A stretch of DNA of 64,000 bases from Acidovorax sp. NCPPB 4044 (GCF_028069655.1 NZ_JAMCOS010000001.1:3812001-3876000), one strand, 5' to 3'. Shown: positions 1 through 9,090, counted from the first letter of the stretch. The notes: generated from the letters alone by a model not told the origin. Numbers and translations: made by a program.

Positions 1-826
1 CGGCGGAGCCGCCCGGCGGTGCGGGCACGGCATCGATGCCGATCCGGCCGCCCATGCGCTCCACGTAGCGCCGCGCGCGCACGAGGCCCAGGCCCAGGCC
101 CTTGAACTGGCTCACGGGGTGCAGGCGCTGGAAGACCCCGAAGAGCTGGTCCGCCCGCGCCGGCGCAAAGCCGACGCCGTTGTCGCGCACGCGGATTTCG
201 GCCTGCCCGCCGGGCAGCGGCCGCGCCGCGAGCACGATGCGCGGATGCGCCACGGGGCGGGAGAACTTGAGCGCGTTGTCCAGCACGGCCAGCAGCACGT
301 CGCCCAGCAGCGCCGGATCGGCCTGCACGGCGAGAGCCGTCCCGGCGCCCTTCGCGCCTTCCTCGCCCTCTTCACCAGGCCATCGCCACTGCACGGCGGC
401 CGGCCATGCGGGAGCCCCGGGGTCCGGCGCGCCGCCTGCCGCTGCCGCTGCCGCTGCCGCTGCCGCTGCCGCTGCCGCAGCGATAGCGGCGGCAGCGGCC
501 GACCGCAACGCGGCCTCGACCGGCACCGGCTGCGCCTGCAGCGGCACCAGCCCTGCGCGGCCCAGCACGATGAGGCCATCGATCATTTCGCCCAGCTGCT
601 GCCCCGACTGCGCCATGGTGTCCAGGAACTCCAGCGCCTCGGCGTCGGCATTGCTTTCCGCCACCAGCTCGCGCACCAGCCGGCCATAGGCCAGGATGTG
701 GCGCAGGGGCGCGCGCAGGTCGTGCGATACGGCGCGCAGGAAGGCTTCCTGCTCCTGCCGCACGGACTGCAGTTCGGCGCGCAGTTGCGCGGCGTCGAGG
801 CCAGGATCCGGGTCGCCCGTGGACAT
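1..826 (-). CDS. Sensor histidine kinase, 3' end cut by window edge
   Basis: Cytoplasmic histidine kinase catalytic region: autophosphorylates on His and passes the phosphate to an unseen response regulator. The ATG at 826 lies 17 nt after the glmU stop with a GGAGAG ribosome site, so it is probably cotranscribed with glmU. H-box SHDLRAPLRH places the phospho-acceptor at about residue 35, with no membrane or sensor segment before it. The N-box LDNALKF, G1 box RDNGVGF and G2 box GLGLGLV follow. An alanine-rich linker from a hexanucleotide repeat separates the DHp and ATPase domains. The frame is open at base 1, so the C terminus, and any receiver domain there, is not visible. This reading frame is real although no complete ORF can be drawn for it. 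Confidence 0.85.
   Translation of the reverse strand, partial: MSTGDPDPGLDAAQLRAELQSVRQEQEAFLRAVSHDLRAPLRHILAYGRLVRELVAESNADAEALEFLDTMAQSGQQLGEMIDGLIVLGRAGLVPLQAQPVPVEAALRSAAAAAIAAAAAAAAAAAAAAAGGAPDPGAPAWPAAVQWRWPGEEGEEGAKGAGTALAVQADPALLGDVLLAVLDNALKFSRPVAHPRIVLAARPLPGGQAEIRVRDNGVGFAPARADQLFGVFQRLHPVSQFKGLGLGLVRARRYVERMGGRIGIDAVPAPPGGSA
436..477. repeat. Hexanucleotide tandem repeat (CTGCCG)7 inside histidine kinase gene
   Basis: Seven consecutive CTGCCG units on the + strand. On the coding strand they read as alternating GCG/GCA alanine codons, adding about 14 Ala between the DHp and ATPase domains of the kinase. Gain or loss of a unit by slippage keeps the frame and changes linker length by two residues. 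Confidence 0.9.
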
Positions 827-843
827 GCGGTGCGCTCTCCGTG

Positions 844-2274
844 TCAGTTGGCGGGCTTGGCGCCCTTGGCGGGCCGCTTCCAGTGCTCGATGTTCACCTG
901 CCGCCCGCGCGAGACGCTCAGCACGCCCGGCGGCGTGTTCTTGGTGATGGTGGAGCCGCCGCCCACGGTGCTGCCCGCGCCGATGGTCACCGGCGCCACC
1001 AGCACGCAGTTGCTGCCGATGTGCGCATCGGCCTCGATCACCGTGCGGTGCTTGTTCGCGCCGTCGTAGTTGGCGGTGATGCTGCCGGCGCCGTAGTTCA
1101 CGCGCTCGCCCACGGTGGCATCGCCCAGGTAGGCCAGGTGATTGGCCTTGGCGCCATCGGCCAGCTGCGAGTTCTTCACTTCCACGAAGTTGCCGATGTG
1201 CACTTCGCGGCCCAGTCGGGCGCCCGGGCGCAGGCGGGCGAACGGGCCGACCAGGGCGCCCTCGCCCACCTGCACGCCGGCCGGCTGCTCGCCGTCGATG
1301 TGGGTGTAGGGATGCACCACGGCACCCGCGGCGATGCGCGCGTTGGCGATGCTGCAGTGCGCGCCGATGCGCACGCCTTCGCCCAGCTCCACGCGGCCCG
1401 CGAAGATGCAGTTCACGTCGATGTCCACGTCCTGGCCGCACACCAGTTCGCCGGGCGCGCCGGTGCGCGGATCGTCGCGCAGGTCGAACCGCGCCGGATC
1501 GGCCAGGCGCACGCCCTGCTCCATGAGCGCGCGGGCCTGCGCCAGTTGGTGGGCCCGCTCCAGCTCGGCGAGCTGCAGCGGGCTGTTCACGCCGGCCACC
1601 TGCAGCGCGTCGGCGATGCGGTGCGCCACCACGGGCACGCCATCGGCCACGGCCATGGCGACGATGTCGGTCAGGTAGTACTCGCCCTGGGCGTTGTCGT
1701 TCGTCAGCCGCGCGAGCCAGCCGGCCAGCAGCCGCGCGGGCACGGCCATGATGCCGCTGTAGACCTCGTCGATCGCGCGCTGCGCGTCGGTGGCGTCCTT
1801 GTGCTCCACGATGCCGCGCACCGCGCCGTGGGCGTCGCGCACGATGCGGCCGTAGCCCGCCGGGTCCGGCAGCGTCACGGTGAGCAGCGCCAGTCGCTCG
1901 CCCGCGCCGGCAGCCACCAGGGCCTGCAGGGTTTCAGGGCGCGTGAGCGGCACGTCGCCCGACAGCACCACCACCGTGCCATCGCCCGCCAGGGCCGGCA
2001 CGGCCTGCTGCACCGCATGGCCCGTGCCCAGCTGCGGCTCCTGCCGCACGCACTGCACGTCCAGCCCGGCCGCCGCCCCGGCGATGGCGGCCTCCACCTC
2101 GGAGGCGCCATGGCCCGTCACGACCACCGCACGGCGTGCCTGCAGGCTGCGGGCCTGCCCGAGCACATGGCCCAGCAACGGGCGGCCCGCCAGGCGCTGC
2201 AGGACTTTCGGGATGCGGCTTTTCATGCGCGTGCCTTTGCCCGCGGCCATGATGATGATGTCCAGTGCTGTCAT
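844..2274 (-). CDS. glmU: Bifunctional UDP-GlcNAc pyrophosphorylase / glucosamine-1-P acetyltransferase
   Basis: Makes UDP-N-acetylglucosamine for peptidoglycan and LPS in the cytoplasm: acetylates glucosamine-1-phosphate, then uridylylates it. The 476-residue length is normal for GlmU. The N-terminal nucleotidyltransferase motif AAGKGTRMKS is at residues 10-19. The second half is a left-handed beta-helix of hexapeptide repeats from about residue 260, with the conserved acetyltransferase stretch NFVEVKNSQLADGAKANHL and a C-terminal GGGSTITKNTPPG segment. It is followed 17 nt later by a sensor kinase gene instead of the glmS often found beside glmU. Confidence 0.97.
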   Translation of the reverse strand: MTALDIIIMAAGKGTRMKSRIPKVLQRLAGRPLLGHVLGQARSLQARRAVVVTGHGASEVEAAIAGAAAGLDVQCVRQEPQLGTGHAVQQAVPALAGDGTVVVLSGDVPLTRPETLQALVAAGAGERLALLTVTLPDPAGYGRIVRDAHGAVRGIVEHKDATDAQRAIDEVYSGIMAVPARLLAGWLARLTNDNAQGEYYLTDIVAMAVADGVPVVAHRIADALQVAGVNSPLQLAELERAHQLAQARALMEQGVRLADPARFDLRDDPRTGAPGELVCGQDVDIDVNCIFAGRVELGEGVRIGAHCSIANARIAAGAVVHPYTHIDGEQPAGVQVGEGALVGPFARLRPGARLGREVHIGNFVEVKNSQLADGAKANHLAYLGDATVGERVNYGAGSITANYDGANKHRTVIEADAHIGSNCVLVAPVTIGAGSTVGGGSTITKNTPPGVLSVSRGRQVNIEHWKRPAKGAKPAN

Positions 2275-2391
2275 GTGAATCGAAGGGGTGGGTGACGGGG
2301 AAGAAGTCGCAAGACCCGGCCGTCCTGCGGGAGACGCCGATTATCCGCCGCTCGCGCCCCGCCGCCGCACCGCGGGAAGGCGCATGCAGAT

Positions 2392-2435
2392 GCTATAAAA
2401 ATAATAGCAAACTATTGAATGGATCCGGCGGCATG
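2392..2435 (+). repeat. 44-nt palindromic repeat, copy A
   Basis: Intergenic between the Crp/Fnr regulator and glmU. Structure: a 17-nt AT-rich palindrome GCTATAAAAATAATAGC, a 9-nt spacer, and an 18-nt block AATGGATCCGGCGGCATG. Copies B, C and D have the same architecture and exactly the same length. Confidence 0.88.
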
Positions 2436-2459
2436 GAGCCCAAAACACCCCAACTCCGG

Positions 2460-3233
2460 TCACAGCAGGGGTACGGGCCTCGGAATGCTGTCGTAGTACT
2501 CCGCGATGCGCGCCAGGGCCCGGGGATTGACCAGCCGCAGCCGCCCGCCGGAGATCTCGTGCAGCCCCATGTCGGCCAGGCGGCGCAGCGTCTTGTTGGT
2601 GTGCACCAGCGACAGCCCCAGCGCATCGGCGATGTGCTGCTGGTTGATGGGGAACTCCACCGAGCCCTCGCGCGCCAGCCCGAGCCGGTCCATGCGGCGG
2701 TGCAGGTGCACCAGCAGCACCGCCACGCGCTCGATCGCCGTGCGCCGGCCGGCGGTGAGCAGGTTGTCGTCCACCATTCCCTCACCGCGTGCCGCGAGCC
2801 AGGTGACGCCGTACGCCAGCCGTGCGTGCTCACGGAACAGGGGCCAGAGGCTGTCGGTATCGAAAGCACAGAAGGTGCTGTCGGTCACCGCTTCGACGCC
2901 GTGCAGGGCCGTGTCGGAAAACTCCTGCTGCAGGCCCACCAGGTCGCCGGGCAGGAGAAAGTTCAGGATCTGCCGGCGCCCGTCCGACAGGGTCTTGTAG
3001 CGGAAGGCCCAGCCGCTGTAGAGCGTGTAGAGCCTGCCGCCCGGCTGGCGCTCCCGGATCAGCGCACCGCCCGCAGGGACCATCTCGGTGCCACTGCGGC
3101 AGGATTCGATGAAGGCCAGCTCCTCGGCCGTGACGGCAGTGAATGCCTGGGTGCCCCGGCGCAGCCGGCAGCTGCTGCAGTGGCGCGGAGTCTCAGGGGA
3201 AGGCCATTGGGGAACAACGACATCGGTACTCAT
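2460..3233 (-). CDS. Crp/Fnr-family transcriptional regulator
   Basis: DNA-binding regulator of 257 residues. It has an N-terminal cyclic-nucleotide-type beta barrel (about 45-140, with DGRRQILNFLLPGDLVG) and a C-terminal winged helix (INQQHIADALGLSLVHTNKTLRRL, about 195-220). Cys19, Cys22 and Cys122 fall close to three FNR iron-sulfur ligand positions, but the fourth, near residue 29 in E. coli FNR, is missing; Cys45 is also present. The recognition helix reads VHTNKTL instead of FNR's VETISRL, so a classical FNR box is not expected. It is divergent from a BLUF photoreceptor gene across about 135 nt, which suggests a shared light/redox role. Its signal is unknown. Confidence 0.85.
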   Translation of the reverse strand: MSTDVVVPQWPSPETPRHCSSCRLRRGTQAFTAVTAEELAFIESCRSGTEMVPAGGALIRERQPGGRLYTLYSGWAFRYKTLSDGRRQILNFLLPGDLVGLQQEFSDTALHGVEAVTDSTFCAFDTDSLWPLFREHARLAYGVTWLAARGEGMVDDNLLTAGRRTAIERVAVLLVHLHRRMDRLGLAREGSVEFPINQQHIADALGLSLVHTNKTLRRLADMGLHEISGGRLRLVNPRALARIAEYYDSIPRPVPLL

Positions 3234-3368
3234 GAGGCCTGCGGAATGATAGAAATAATATTAGTGGGCAGTCGGTAACGCGGCGGCGATTCTAGGCATT
3301 GGCCCCTGGGTCGCGCTATGTCTTTTGACATTGCGATGCAACAGGGCCAGCCCTAGAGTGGGCAGTTC

Positions 3369-3782
3369 ATGACCCTTTCCCCTCTCCCGCTGACATCGCC
3401 CCTCCACGAGGTGCTCTATGTCAGCACCCTGGCTCCCGGGCAACCCCTGGGCGTCATCGCCACCATCGCCGCGCATGCCCGGCTCTCCAACACCCGGCAA
3501 CGCATCACCGGCCTGCTCGTCTTCGACGGGCAGCGCTTCTGCCAGCAGCTCGAAGGCCCCCGCGAACCCCTGACCACGCTGCTGGAGCGCATCCGCAGCG
3601 ATGCCCGCCACACCGGCATGGAAGTGCTGCACCAGGGGCCGCTCGCACGGCGCCGGTTCCAGCGCTTCAGCCTCGCCTTCAGCACCCTGGAAGACGAGGA
3701 CGCCCTCTCCCGCATGGAAAAAATGGAAGGATCCAGCGCCATGGCGGCTTTTGAAGCCCTCGCCATCGACCTGGAGCTATAG
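3369..3782 (+). CDS. BLUF-domain blue-light sensor protein
   Basis: A single flavin-binding BLUF domain of 137 residues with no attached output domain, so it should act through protein contacts. Tyr17, Asn41 and Gln59 have the same spacing as Tyr21, Asn45 and Gln63 of AppA, the residues that bind FAD and carry the photocycle. The flavin region ITGLLVFDGQRFCQQLEG is typical. The AppA Trp104 and Met106 equivalents are Phe100 and Leu102 (RRFQRFSLAF). Divergent from the Crp/Fnr regulator and followed by a strong terminator, so it is probably monocistronic. Short BLUF proteins often work as anti-repressors or partners of regulators; the neighbour is the obvious candidate, but this is inference. 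Confidence 0.93.
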   Translation: MTLSPLPLTSPLHEVLYVSTLAPGQPLGVIATIAAHARLSNTRQRITGLLVFDGQRFCQQLEGPREPLTTLLERIRSDARHTGMEVLHQGPLARRRFQRFSLAFSTLEDEDALSRMEKMEGSSAMAAFEALAIDLEL

Positions 3783-3819
3783 CCGCAGCCGCAGCGCAGC
3801 AACGAAGCGCGCAGACGAA

Positions 3820-3857
3820 GAAAGCCGCGGGTGCTGGCAGGCACCCGCGGCTTTTTC
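3820..3857. terminator. Rho-independent terminator after BLUF gene
   Basis: An 11-bp perfect stem GCCGCGGGTGC / GCACCCGCGGC with a 6-nt loop, then TTTTT. The left side is preceded by AAA, so it may also serve the convergent DUF2917 gene. Confidence 0.9.
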
Positions 3858-3910
3858 ATGCGCGCATCATCGAACGGAACCCGGGCCGCAGCCCGTGCAA
3901 GGCTGGGGTC

Positions 3911-4282
3911 TCAGGCGCAGCAGGCAGCGCCCTGGGCCGAGACGGTGCCGTGTGCCACCGTGTCGTTCTTCACGGCACGCGACGCACTGAAGCGGTACTG
4001 CACCGCATCGCGGCCCAGCGATTCGATCACCGCGTGCTGGCCGGCAGCCACCCAGAGGCTCTGCCCGGGATGCAGGAACATATCGCCCGCGACGGGCGCG
4101 CAGACATCCTTGGAACCGCCCTGCAAAGTCACCCAGGCATGGCCCGAGGCAATGCGCAGGGCCATGGGCACGCGGGGACGCAGGCTGTGGGCCTTGCCAG
4201 CGTCGAGTTGGAATACATCCTGGCCCGACGAACGATCGCGGACGGAGGATTGTTGAAAATTCAGAACATTTGATGCAGCCAT
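3911..4282 (-). CDS. DUF2917 domain protein (first of two)
   Basis: Small protein of 123 residues and unknown function. The start at 4282 is chosen because an AGGAG lies 7 nt upstream; the open frame extends further but lacks a ribosome site. The DUF2917 core covers about residues 20-95 (LDAGKAHSLRPRVPMALRI, GHAWVTLQGG, GDMFLHPGQSLWVAAGQHAVIES), which looks like a compact beta sandwich or cupin-like fold. It ends in a short Cys pair (GAACCA). It is followed upstream by a second DUF2917 gene and a divergent LysR regulator. No signal peptide or membrane segment is seen. Confidence 0.8.
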   Translation of the reverse strand: MAASNVLNFQQSSVRDRSSGQDVFQLDAGKAHSLRPRVPMALRIASGHAWVTLQGGSKDVCAPVAGDMFLHPGQSLWVAAGQHAVIESLGRDAVQYRFSASRAVKNDTVAHGTVSAQGAACCA

Positions 4283-4420
4283 GTGATGCTCCTGGTAAAC
4301 CCTAGATATGGCGCTATTTTTCCTCTGAAGCAGACACGTCGTCCAATGAATTGCGACTTGCCCATCCATGCGCCGATCGCATCAATGCGCAAACCCATCG
4401 CTTTCAATGCGAAAGGCTCA

Positions 4421-4945
4421 TCAATGGCCGTGCCGCGCATCGCAAGGGCCGGTCCCCACGCATCCGGCGACCTTCACGGACGCCCGCGAAGCCATCCAGG
4501 ACGCCAGCGCCTGACCCAAGCCAATCACGGCCCGGACCACCGCCACGTGGGACTGCAGGGTTGCGCGCAAGGCCGTGGCGAGGGCCTGGCCTGCAGGCTC
4601 CACCTCACCGGCCCACGCATGCCGGCGCCGCGCCGCAGCGACGGGCTGCTCGGACCAGCGGAATGCGGCATCGCCCCGTTCGCCACCCTGCGCCCACGGC
4701 TCCACCACCGCGTGCTGCCCCGGAAGCAGACGGAAACCGTGCCCCGCCAGCAGGACACGGTCTTCCGCCACCGCCCCGGGCCCCGACACGGTGAGCCACA
4801 CGCTGCCCCGCGCCACTGCCAGCCACCCTGCACGGCAGGGTTGCAGGCTGACCGCATGGCCATGCGCCAACCGCCAGCTGCCCGCCGGATGTGGCGCCGC
4901 CACCTTTCGACATTGTTGCGAATCCGGAAAGTTGTGATCCTTCAC
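4421..4945 (-). CDS. DUF2917 domain protein (second of two)
   Basis: About 174 residues from a GTG at 4945 that follows an AGGGGG ribosome site; a TTG at 4963 is the alternative. The DUF2917 core (SWRLAHGHAVSLQPCRAGWL, RGSVWLTVSGPG, HGFRLLPGQHAVVEPW) is at about 20-95. It is followed by an Ala/Arg-rich tail of about 75 residues not seen in the paralogue. Same strand as the first copy with a 138-nt gap, divergent from the LysR gene. Function unknown; the pair is probably a local duplication. Confidence 0.75.
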   Translation of the reverse strand: MKDHNFPDSQQCRKVAAPHPAGSWRLAHGHAVSLQPCRAGWLAVARGSVWLTVSGPGAVAEDRVLLAGHGFRLLPGQHAVVEPWAQGGERGDAAFRWSEQPVAAARRRHAWAGEVEPAGQALATALRATLQSHVAVVRAVIGLGQALASWMASRASVKVAGCVGTGPCDARHGH

Positions 4946-5054
4946 AGCCGACCCCCTTTTCAATCCAAGCCGTTGATGGGCAAGGAGTTTCGGCTCTACC
5001 GATGCGTGCGGTCCAATGAAAAGGCCGCCATAATTTCATGCCACCCCCTCATGA

Positions 5055-6074
5055 ATGCCTGCGCCTTTCGCGCCCGATGCCATGAACCTCCCTGCCCCCA
5101 TCACCCATCTGCGAACCCGGCCCGTTGCGGTCGGACACTGGCGCGCCTTCCTCGCCGTGGCCCGCCATCTCAACTTCCGGGCGGCCGCCGAAGAGTTGGC
5201 ACTGACGCAGTCGGCCGTGAGCCGGCAGATCCAGGCCCTCGAAGACGAGGTCGGCGTGCCGCTGTTCCTGCGGCACACGCGGGCGGTGGAACTCACGGGC
5301 GCGGGGGCGCAACTGCACCGCGCCGTGGCGCCTGCAGTGGAACGGCTCGATGCCTCCGTGCGGCTCGTGCGGCAGACGGCAGGCCGCAAGAGCGTGGCGA
5401 TCACCACGTGGGCGAGCTTCGCCTCCATGTGGCTCATTCCGCGCATGGAGGCATTCCAGAGGGACAACCCGGACATCGACATCCGGATCGACGCCACCGA
5501 TGCCCCCGTGGACCTCGAAACGGCCGATGTCGATCTCGCGCTGCGCTACGCGGCGCCGGGCGCGCACGTGCAGGGGGCGCAGCGCCTCTACGGCGAGCAG
5601 CTTGCCGTGGTCGCGAGCCCCTGGCTCATCAAGAGCGGGCCGCCCATCCGCAACCCTGCCGATGTGGCGCAGTTCACGCTCATCGAGGCCGGCGACGCAC
5701 ACCGCACCATGCACCTCGAATGGCTGACGTGGCGCCGCTGGTTCGAGCAGAACGGCCAGTCCAAGCTGCAGCCCAAGCGCTGGCTGTACTTCAATTACGC
5801 GCACCAGATCGTGCAGGCCGCCCTCACCGGCCAGGGGCTGGCCCTGGCGCGCATGCCGCTCATCGCGGACAGCCTCGCCTCGGGCGACCTCGTCGAGGTC
5901 CTGCCCGGCTACCGGCTCGACTCGCCGCTGGTGTATTGGCTGCTGGTGGGGCCGCGCAGCGGCCAGCGCCCGGAGATCAAGGCGTTCTGCGCCTGGCTGC
6001 TGCAGGAAGCGCAGCTCACGCGCGAGGCCGTGGGCGAAGTGCCCGACCCCGACCTGAACGACAACCTCGATTGA
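5055..6074 (+). CDS. LysR-family transcriptional regulator (GcvA-like)
   Basis: DNA-binding activator or repressor of 339 residues. The N-terminal winged helix-turn-helix (HLNFRAAAEELALTQSAVSRQIQALE, about residues 35-61) is followed by a linker helix and a periplasmic-binding-protein-like effector domain (about 105-315). The FRAAAEELALTQSAVSRQI helix and the length are typical of the GcvA branch. The start at 5055 is uncertain; an ATG at 5082 is possible. Divergent from the two DUF2917 genes, which it probably controls. Confidence 0.88.
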   Translation: MPAPFAPDAMNLPAPITHLRTRPVAVGHWRAFLAVARHLNFRAAAEELALTQSAVSRQIQALEDEVGVPLFLRHTRAVELTGAGAQLHRAVAPAVERLDASVRLVRQTAGRKSVAITTWASFASMWLIPRMEAFQRDNPDIDIRIDATDAPVDLETADVDLALRYAAPGAHVQGAQRLYGEQLAVVASPWLIKSGPPIRNPADVAQFTLIEAGDAHRTMHLEWLTWRRWFEQNGQSKLQPKRWLYFNYAHQIVQAALTGQGLALARMPLIADSLASGDLVEVLPGYRLDSPLVYWLLVGPRSGQRPEIKAFCAWLLQEAQLTREAVGEVPDPDLNDNLD

Positions 6075-6133
6075 ATGCCGGGCGGCGCCTCGCTGGTGCA
6101 GGGAAGCAGCACGCCCCCCCCGCCGCAAGACGC

Positions 6134-7366
6134 TCAGCCCAGCGTCACGCGGGCGAACTTGCGCTTGCCGACCTGGACCACGTAAGTGCCGGCTTCCAGC
6201 TTGAGCCCCCGGTCGCTTACCACGCTACCTTCCACGCGCACACCGCCGCCATCGATGAGGCGGTTCGCCTCACTCGTGGACGGCGCGAGGTTGGCCTGCT
6301 TCAGCAGCGCACCGATCCCCAACGGAGCGCCCTGCAGCGCGACCTCGGGAATCTCGTCCGGCACACCGCCCTTGCTGCGGTTCACGAAGTCCGCCTCGGC
6401 CGCATCTGCCGCCGAGGCGCTGTGGAATCGGGCAGTGATTTCCTTCGCGAGCATCACCTTCGCATCCTTGGGATTGCGCCCGTCCTCGACTTCCTTCCGA
6501 AGCACGGCGATCTCGGCCAGCGACTTGAAGGACAGCAGCGTGTACCAGTCCCACATGAGCGTGTCGGAGATCGACAGCACCTTGGCGAACATGGTGTTGG
6601 CGTCTTCGGCGATGCCGATGTAGTTGCCCTTTGACTTGGACATCTTGTCCACGCCGTCCAGGCCCACGAGCAGCGGCATGGTCAGGATGCACTGCGGCTC
6701 CTGCCCGTACTCCTGCTGCAGATGGCGCCCCATCAGCAGATTGAATTTCTGGTCCGTGCCGCCGAGCTCCAGGTCGCTCTTGAGCGCGACCGAGTCATAC
6801 CCCTGCAAAAGCGGGTAGAGGAATTCGTGCAGGCTGATCGACTGCCCGCCCGTGAACCGCCTGTGGAAATCGTCGCGCTCCATCATGCGTGCCACGGTGT
6901 ACTTGGCCGCGAGCTGGATCATGCCGGCCGCGCCGAGCGGCTCGCTCCATTCGCTGTTGTAGCGGATCTCGGTCTTCGCGGGGTCCAGCACCATGCTGGC
7001 CTGGCGGTAGTAGGTCTCGGCGTTGGCCTTGATCTGCTCCGGGGTGAGCGGCGGGCGGGTGGAGTTGCGCCCCGACGGATCGCCGATGAGCGTGGTGAAG
7101 TCACCGATGAGAAAGATCACCTGGTGCCCCAGATCCTGGAGCTGCCGCATCTTGTTGAGCACCACCGTGTGGCCGATATGGATGTCCGGCGCGGTTGGGT
7201 CGAGTCCCAGCTTGATGCGCAATGGGATCCCCGTAGCCTCGGCCCGTGCCAGCTTCTTCGTCCACTCATCCCGGGGCAGCAGTTCGTCAGCCCCGCGCAA
7301 CGAAACCTCCAGCGCCTGTCCTACACCATCGGTGATCGGGAATGTTGTAACAGTGGATTGATTCAT
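6134..7366 (-). CDS. tyrS: Tyrosyl-tRNA synthetase
   Basis: Class I aminoacyl-tRNA synthetase that charges tRNA-Tyr. The start at 7366 (MNQSTVTTF) gives 410 residues, matching the TyrZ-like branch; the open frame runs 55 codons further without family support. The HIGH motif DIHIGH is at residues 61-66, the KMSKS motif is intact ([10 protein letters not shown]) at about 247, and the C-terminal S4 RNA-binding domain covers about 345-405. Divergent from the M23 peptidase gene. Confidence 0.97.
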   Translation of the reverse strand: MNQSTVTTFPITDGVGQALEVSLRGADELLPRDEWTKKLARAEATGIPLRIKLGLDPTAPDIHIGHTVVLNKMRQLQDLGHQVIFLIGDFTTLIGDPSGRNSTRPPLTPEQIKANAETYYRQASMVLDPAKTEIRYNSEWSEPLGAAGMIQLAAKYTVARMMERDDFHRRFTGGQSISLHEFLYPLLQGYDSVALKSDLELGGTDQKFNLLMGRHLQQEYGQEPQCILTMPLLVGLDGVDKMSKSKGNYIGIAEDANTMFAKVLSISDTLMWDWYTLLSFKSLAEIAVLRKEVEDGRNPKDAKVMLAKEITARFHSASAADAAEADFVNRSKGGVPDEIPEVALQGAPLGIGALLKQANLAPSTSEANRLIDGGGVRVEGSVVSDRGLKLEAGTYVVQVGKRKFARVTLG

Positions 7367-7525
7367 AAGGGTTTTGCAGGGTTCGGCGAGGGGGTCAGTG
7401 GCTATACTTCCGGCCACGTTTGCAGCGGCGGATTCTAGTGCGCCTGCCGGCCTCGGCTCTCCGGCCCGCCCCTCCCGTGCCGCTGCAACCCACAGACAGC
7501 CCGTGCATGCCGCCTCAGGGCCCGC

Positions 7526-8914
7526 ATGCACCTCACCCTGGGGTACAGACTCTTGAACAACGGCTTGACATCCGCCGGCCTCGCTTTGCTGGACCGGCTA
7601 TCGCGCATTGCCCGGAACCATCCCAAACGCATCACCGCAGCCGTGGCCGCTGTCCTGCTGACCGGCGGCGGCGGCGCCTTCGCCGTAGCGTCATTCGCCC
7701 CCGATCCGGGCGACCTGCCGCGCAGCCTTGTCGAGTACCCGGTGGATTCGCTCGCAGGCGACCAGCCGCTGTCCGCCCTGGTGGATATCCCCAGCTACTC
7801 GCTCTACCGCACCGACCAGACCCGCAGCAGCGACACGGCCGAGGCCATCCTGCAACGCCTGGGCGTGGCCGATCCTGCTGCCGCTGCTTTCCTGCGCGGC
7901 GACGGGCAGGTCCGGCAGACCCTGCTGGGCCGCGGCGGCCGTTCGGTCTCCGCGGAAACCACCGATGACCATCGCCTGCTGAAGCTCACGGCACGCTGGG
8001 TACAGGACGACAGCGGCAATTTCCGCCGCCTCGTGGTCGAGCGACAAGGCAACGCCTTCGCATCGCGCATCGAAACGGCCCCGCTCACCGTGGGCACCCG
8101 GCTGGCCGGCGGCGTCATCCGCAGCTCGCTCTTCGCCGCCACCGACGCGTCCAGCATTCCGGACGGCGTGGCCATCCAACTGGCCGAAGTGTTCGCGAGC
8201 AACATCGATTTCCACCGGGCCCTGCGCAAGGACGACCGCTTTTCGGTCGTGTACGAAACCCTCGAAGCCGATGGCGAACCGCTGCGCAGTGGACGCGTGG
8301 TGAGCGCGGAGTTCCACAACAACGGCAAGACGTACGACGCCGTCTGGTTCCAGGAACCGGGCGCCGCCAAGGGGGCTTACTACACCCTCGAAGGCGAAAG
8401 CATGCGACGCGCCTACCTCACCTCGCCCGTGGAGTTCTCGCGCGTCACCAGCGGCTTCAAGATGCGCTTCCACCCCATCCTGCAAAAGTGGCGCGCCCAT
8501 CTGGGCACCGATTTCGCGGCGCCGACCGGAACGGCCGTGCGCACCGTCGGCGATGGCACGGTCGATTTCGCCGGCGTGCAGAACGGCTACGGCAACGTCG
8601 TCTACATCAAGCACCGCAACCAGCACGTGACCGTGTACGCCCACCTGAGCCGCATCGACGTACGGCAGGGCCAGTCGGTCGACCAGGGCCAGACCATCGG
8701 GGCCGTGGGTGCCACGGGCTGGGCGACGGGCCCGCATCTGCACTTCGAATTCCGCGTGAACGGGCAGCACCAGGACCCGATGACCATTGCGCAGCAGAGC
8801 GAAGCCGCGCAGCCGGTTTCCGCCGCTTCGCGCGCCGCCTTCACCCGGCTGGCATCCAACATGCGCGTGCAGCTCTCGGCGGCATCGCAGGTGCTCCAGG
8901 CCAGCGCGCAATAA
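7526..8914 (+). CDS. M23-family peptidoglycan metallopeptidase (MepM-like)
   Basis: Membrane-anchored periplasmic endopeptidase that cuts peptidoglycan cross-links. It has 462 residues, a single N-terminal membrane anchor (about 36-57), a middle region, and a C-terminal LytM/M23 domain. The zinc ligands are visible: His325 and Asp329 in HLGTD, and His404 and His406 in HLHFEF, so the enzyme should be active. The start is at 7526 (MHLTLGYRL); downstream TTG starts are possible. It lies upstream of anmK in the same direction, linking wall cleavage to recycling. Confidence 0.93.
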   Translation: MHLTLGYRLLNNGLTSAGLALLDRLSRIARNHPKRITAAVAAVLLTGGGGAFAVASFAPDPGDLPRSLVEYPVDSLAGDQPLSALVDIPSYSLYRTDQTRSSDTAEAILQRLGVADPAAAAFLRGDGQVRQTLLGRGGRSVSAETTDDHRLLKLTARWVQDDSGNFRRLVVERQGNAFASRIETAPLTVGTRLAGGVIRSSLFAATDASSIPDGVAIQLAEVFASNIDFHRALRKDDRFSVVYETLEADGEPLRSGRVVSAEFHNNGKTYDAVWFQEPGAAKGAYYTLEGESMRRAYLTSPVEFSRVTSGFKMRFHPILQKWRAHLGTDFAAPTGTAVRTVGDGTVDFAGVQNGYGNVVYIKHRNQHVTVYAHLSRIDVRQGQSVDQGQTIGAVGATGWATGPHLHFEFRVNGQHQDPMTIAQQSEAAQPVSAASRAAFTRLASNMRVQLSAASQVLQASAQ

Positions 8915-9090
8915 GCGCAGACGCTTCCCACTGAAGGCGCTGCACGCCCCCCTTCTTTCAGCTGTGCTGGGATGGGGGCACTGCCGGAGGCCTGCAAAAC
9001 AGGTTCCGCAGTCTCTGCCGGCCTGGGACGCGATGCCTTGGCCGCGTGCGGATTTCGCGGCCCCATCCCCCTCCTTTCGGGTTATCAGCT

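Noticed and set aside
841..2295. Long + strand reading frames opposite glmU and many other genes
   Set aside because: They are antisense shadows of GC-rich coding sequence with repetitive composition and no domain features; glmU on the other strand explains the region.
3325..3345. TTGAC…TGCAA near the BLUF/Crp-Fnr gap as an FNR box
   Set aside because: Only TTG and CAA are symmetric, and the spacing (11 nt) is not that of TTGAT-N4-ATCAA.
7367..7525. TATACT near 7400 as a promoter for the M23 gene
   Set aside because: No -35 hexamer lies at a proper distance, so it was not listed.
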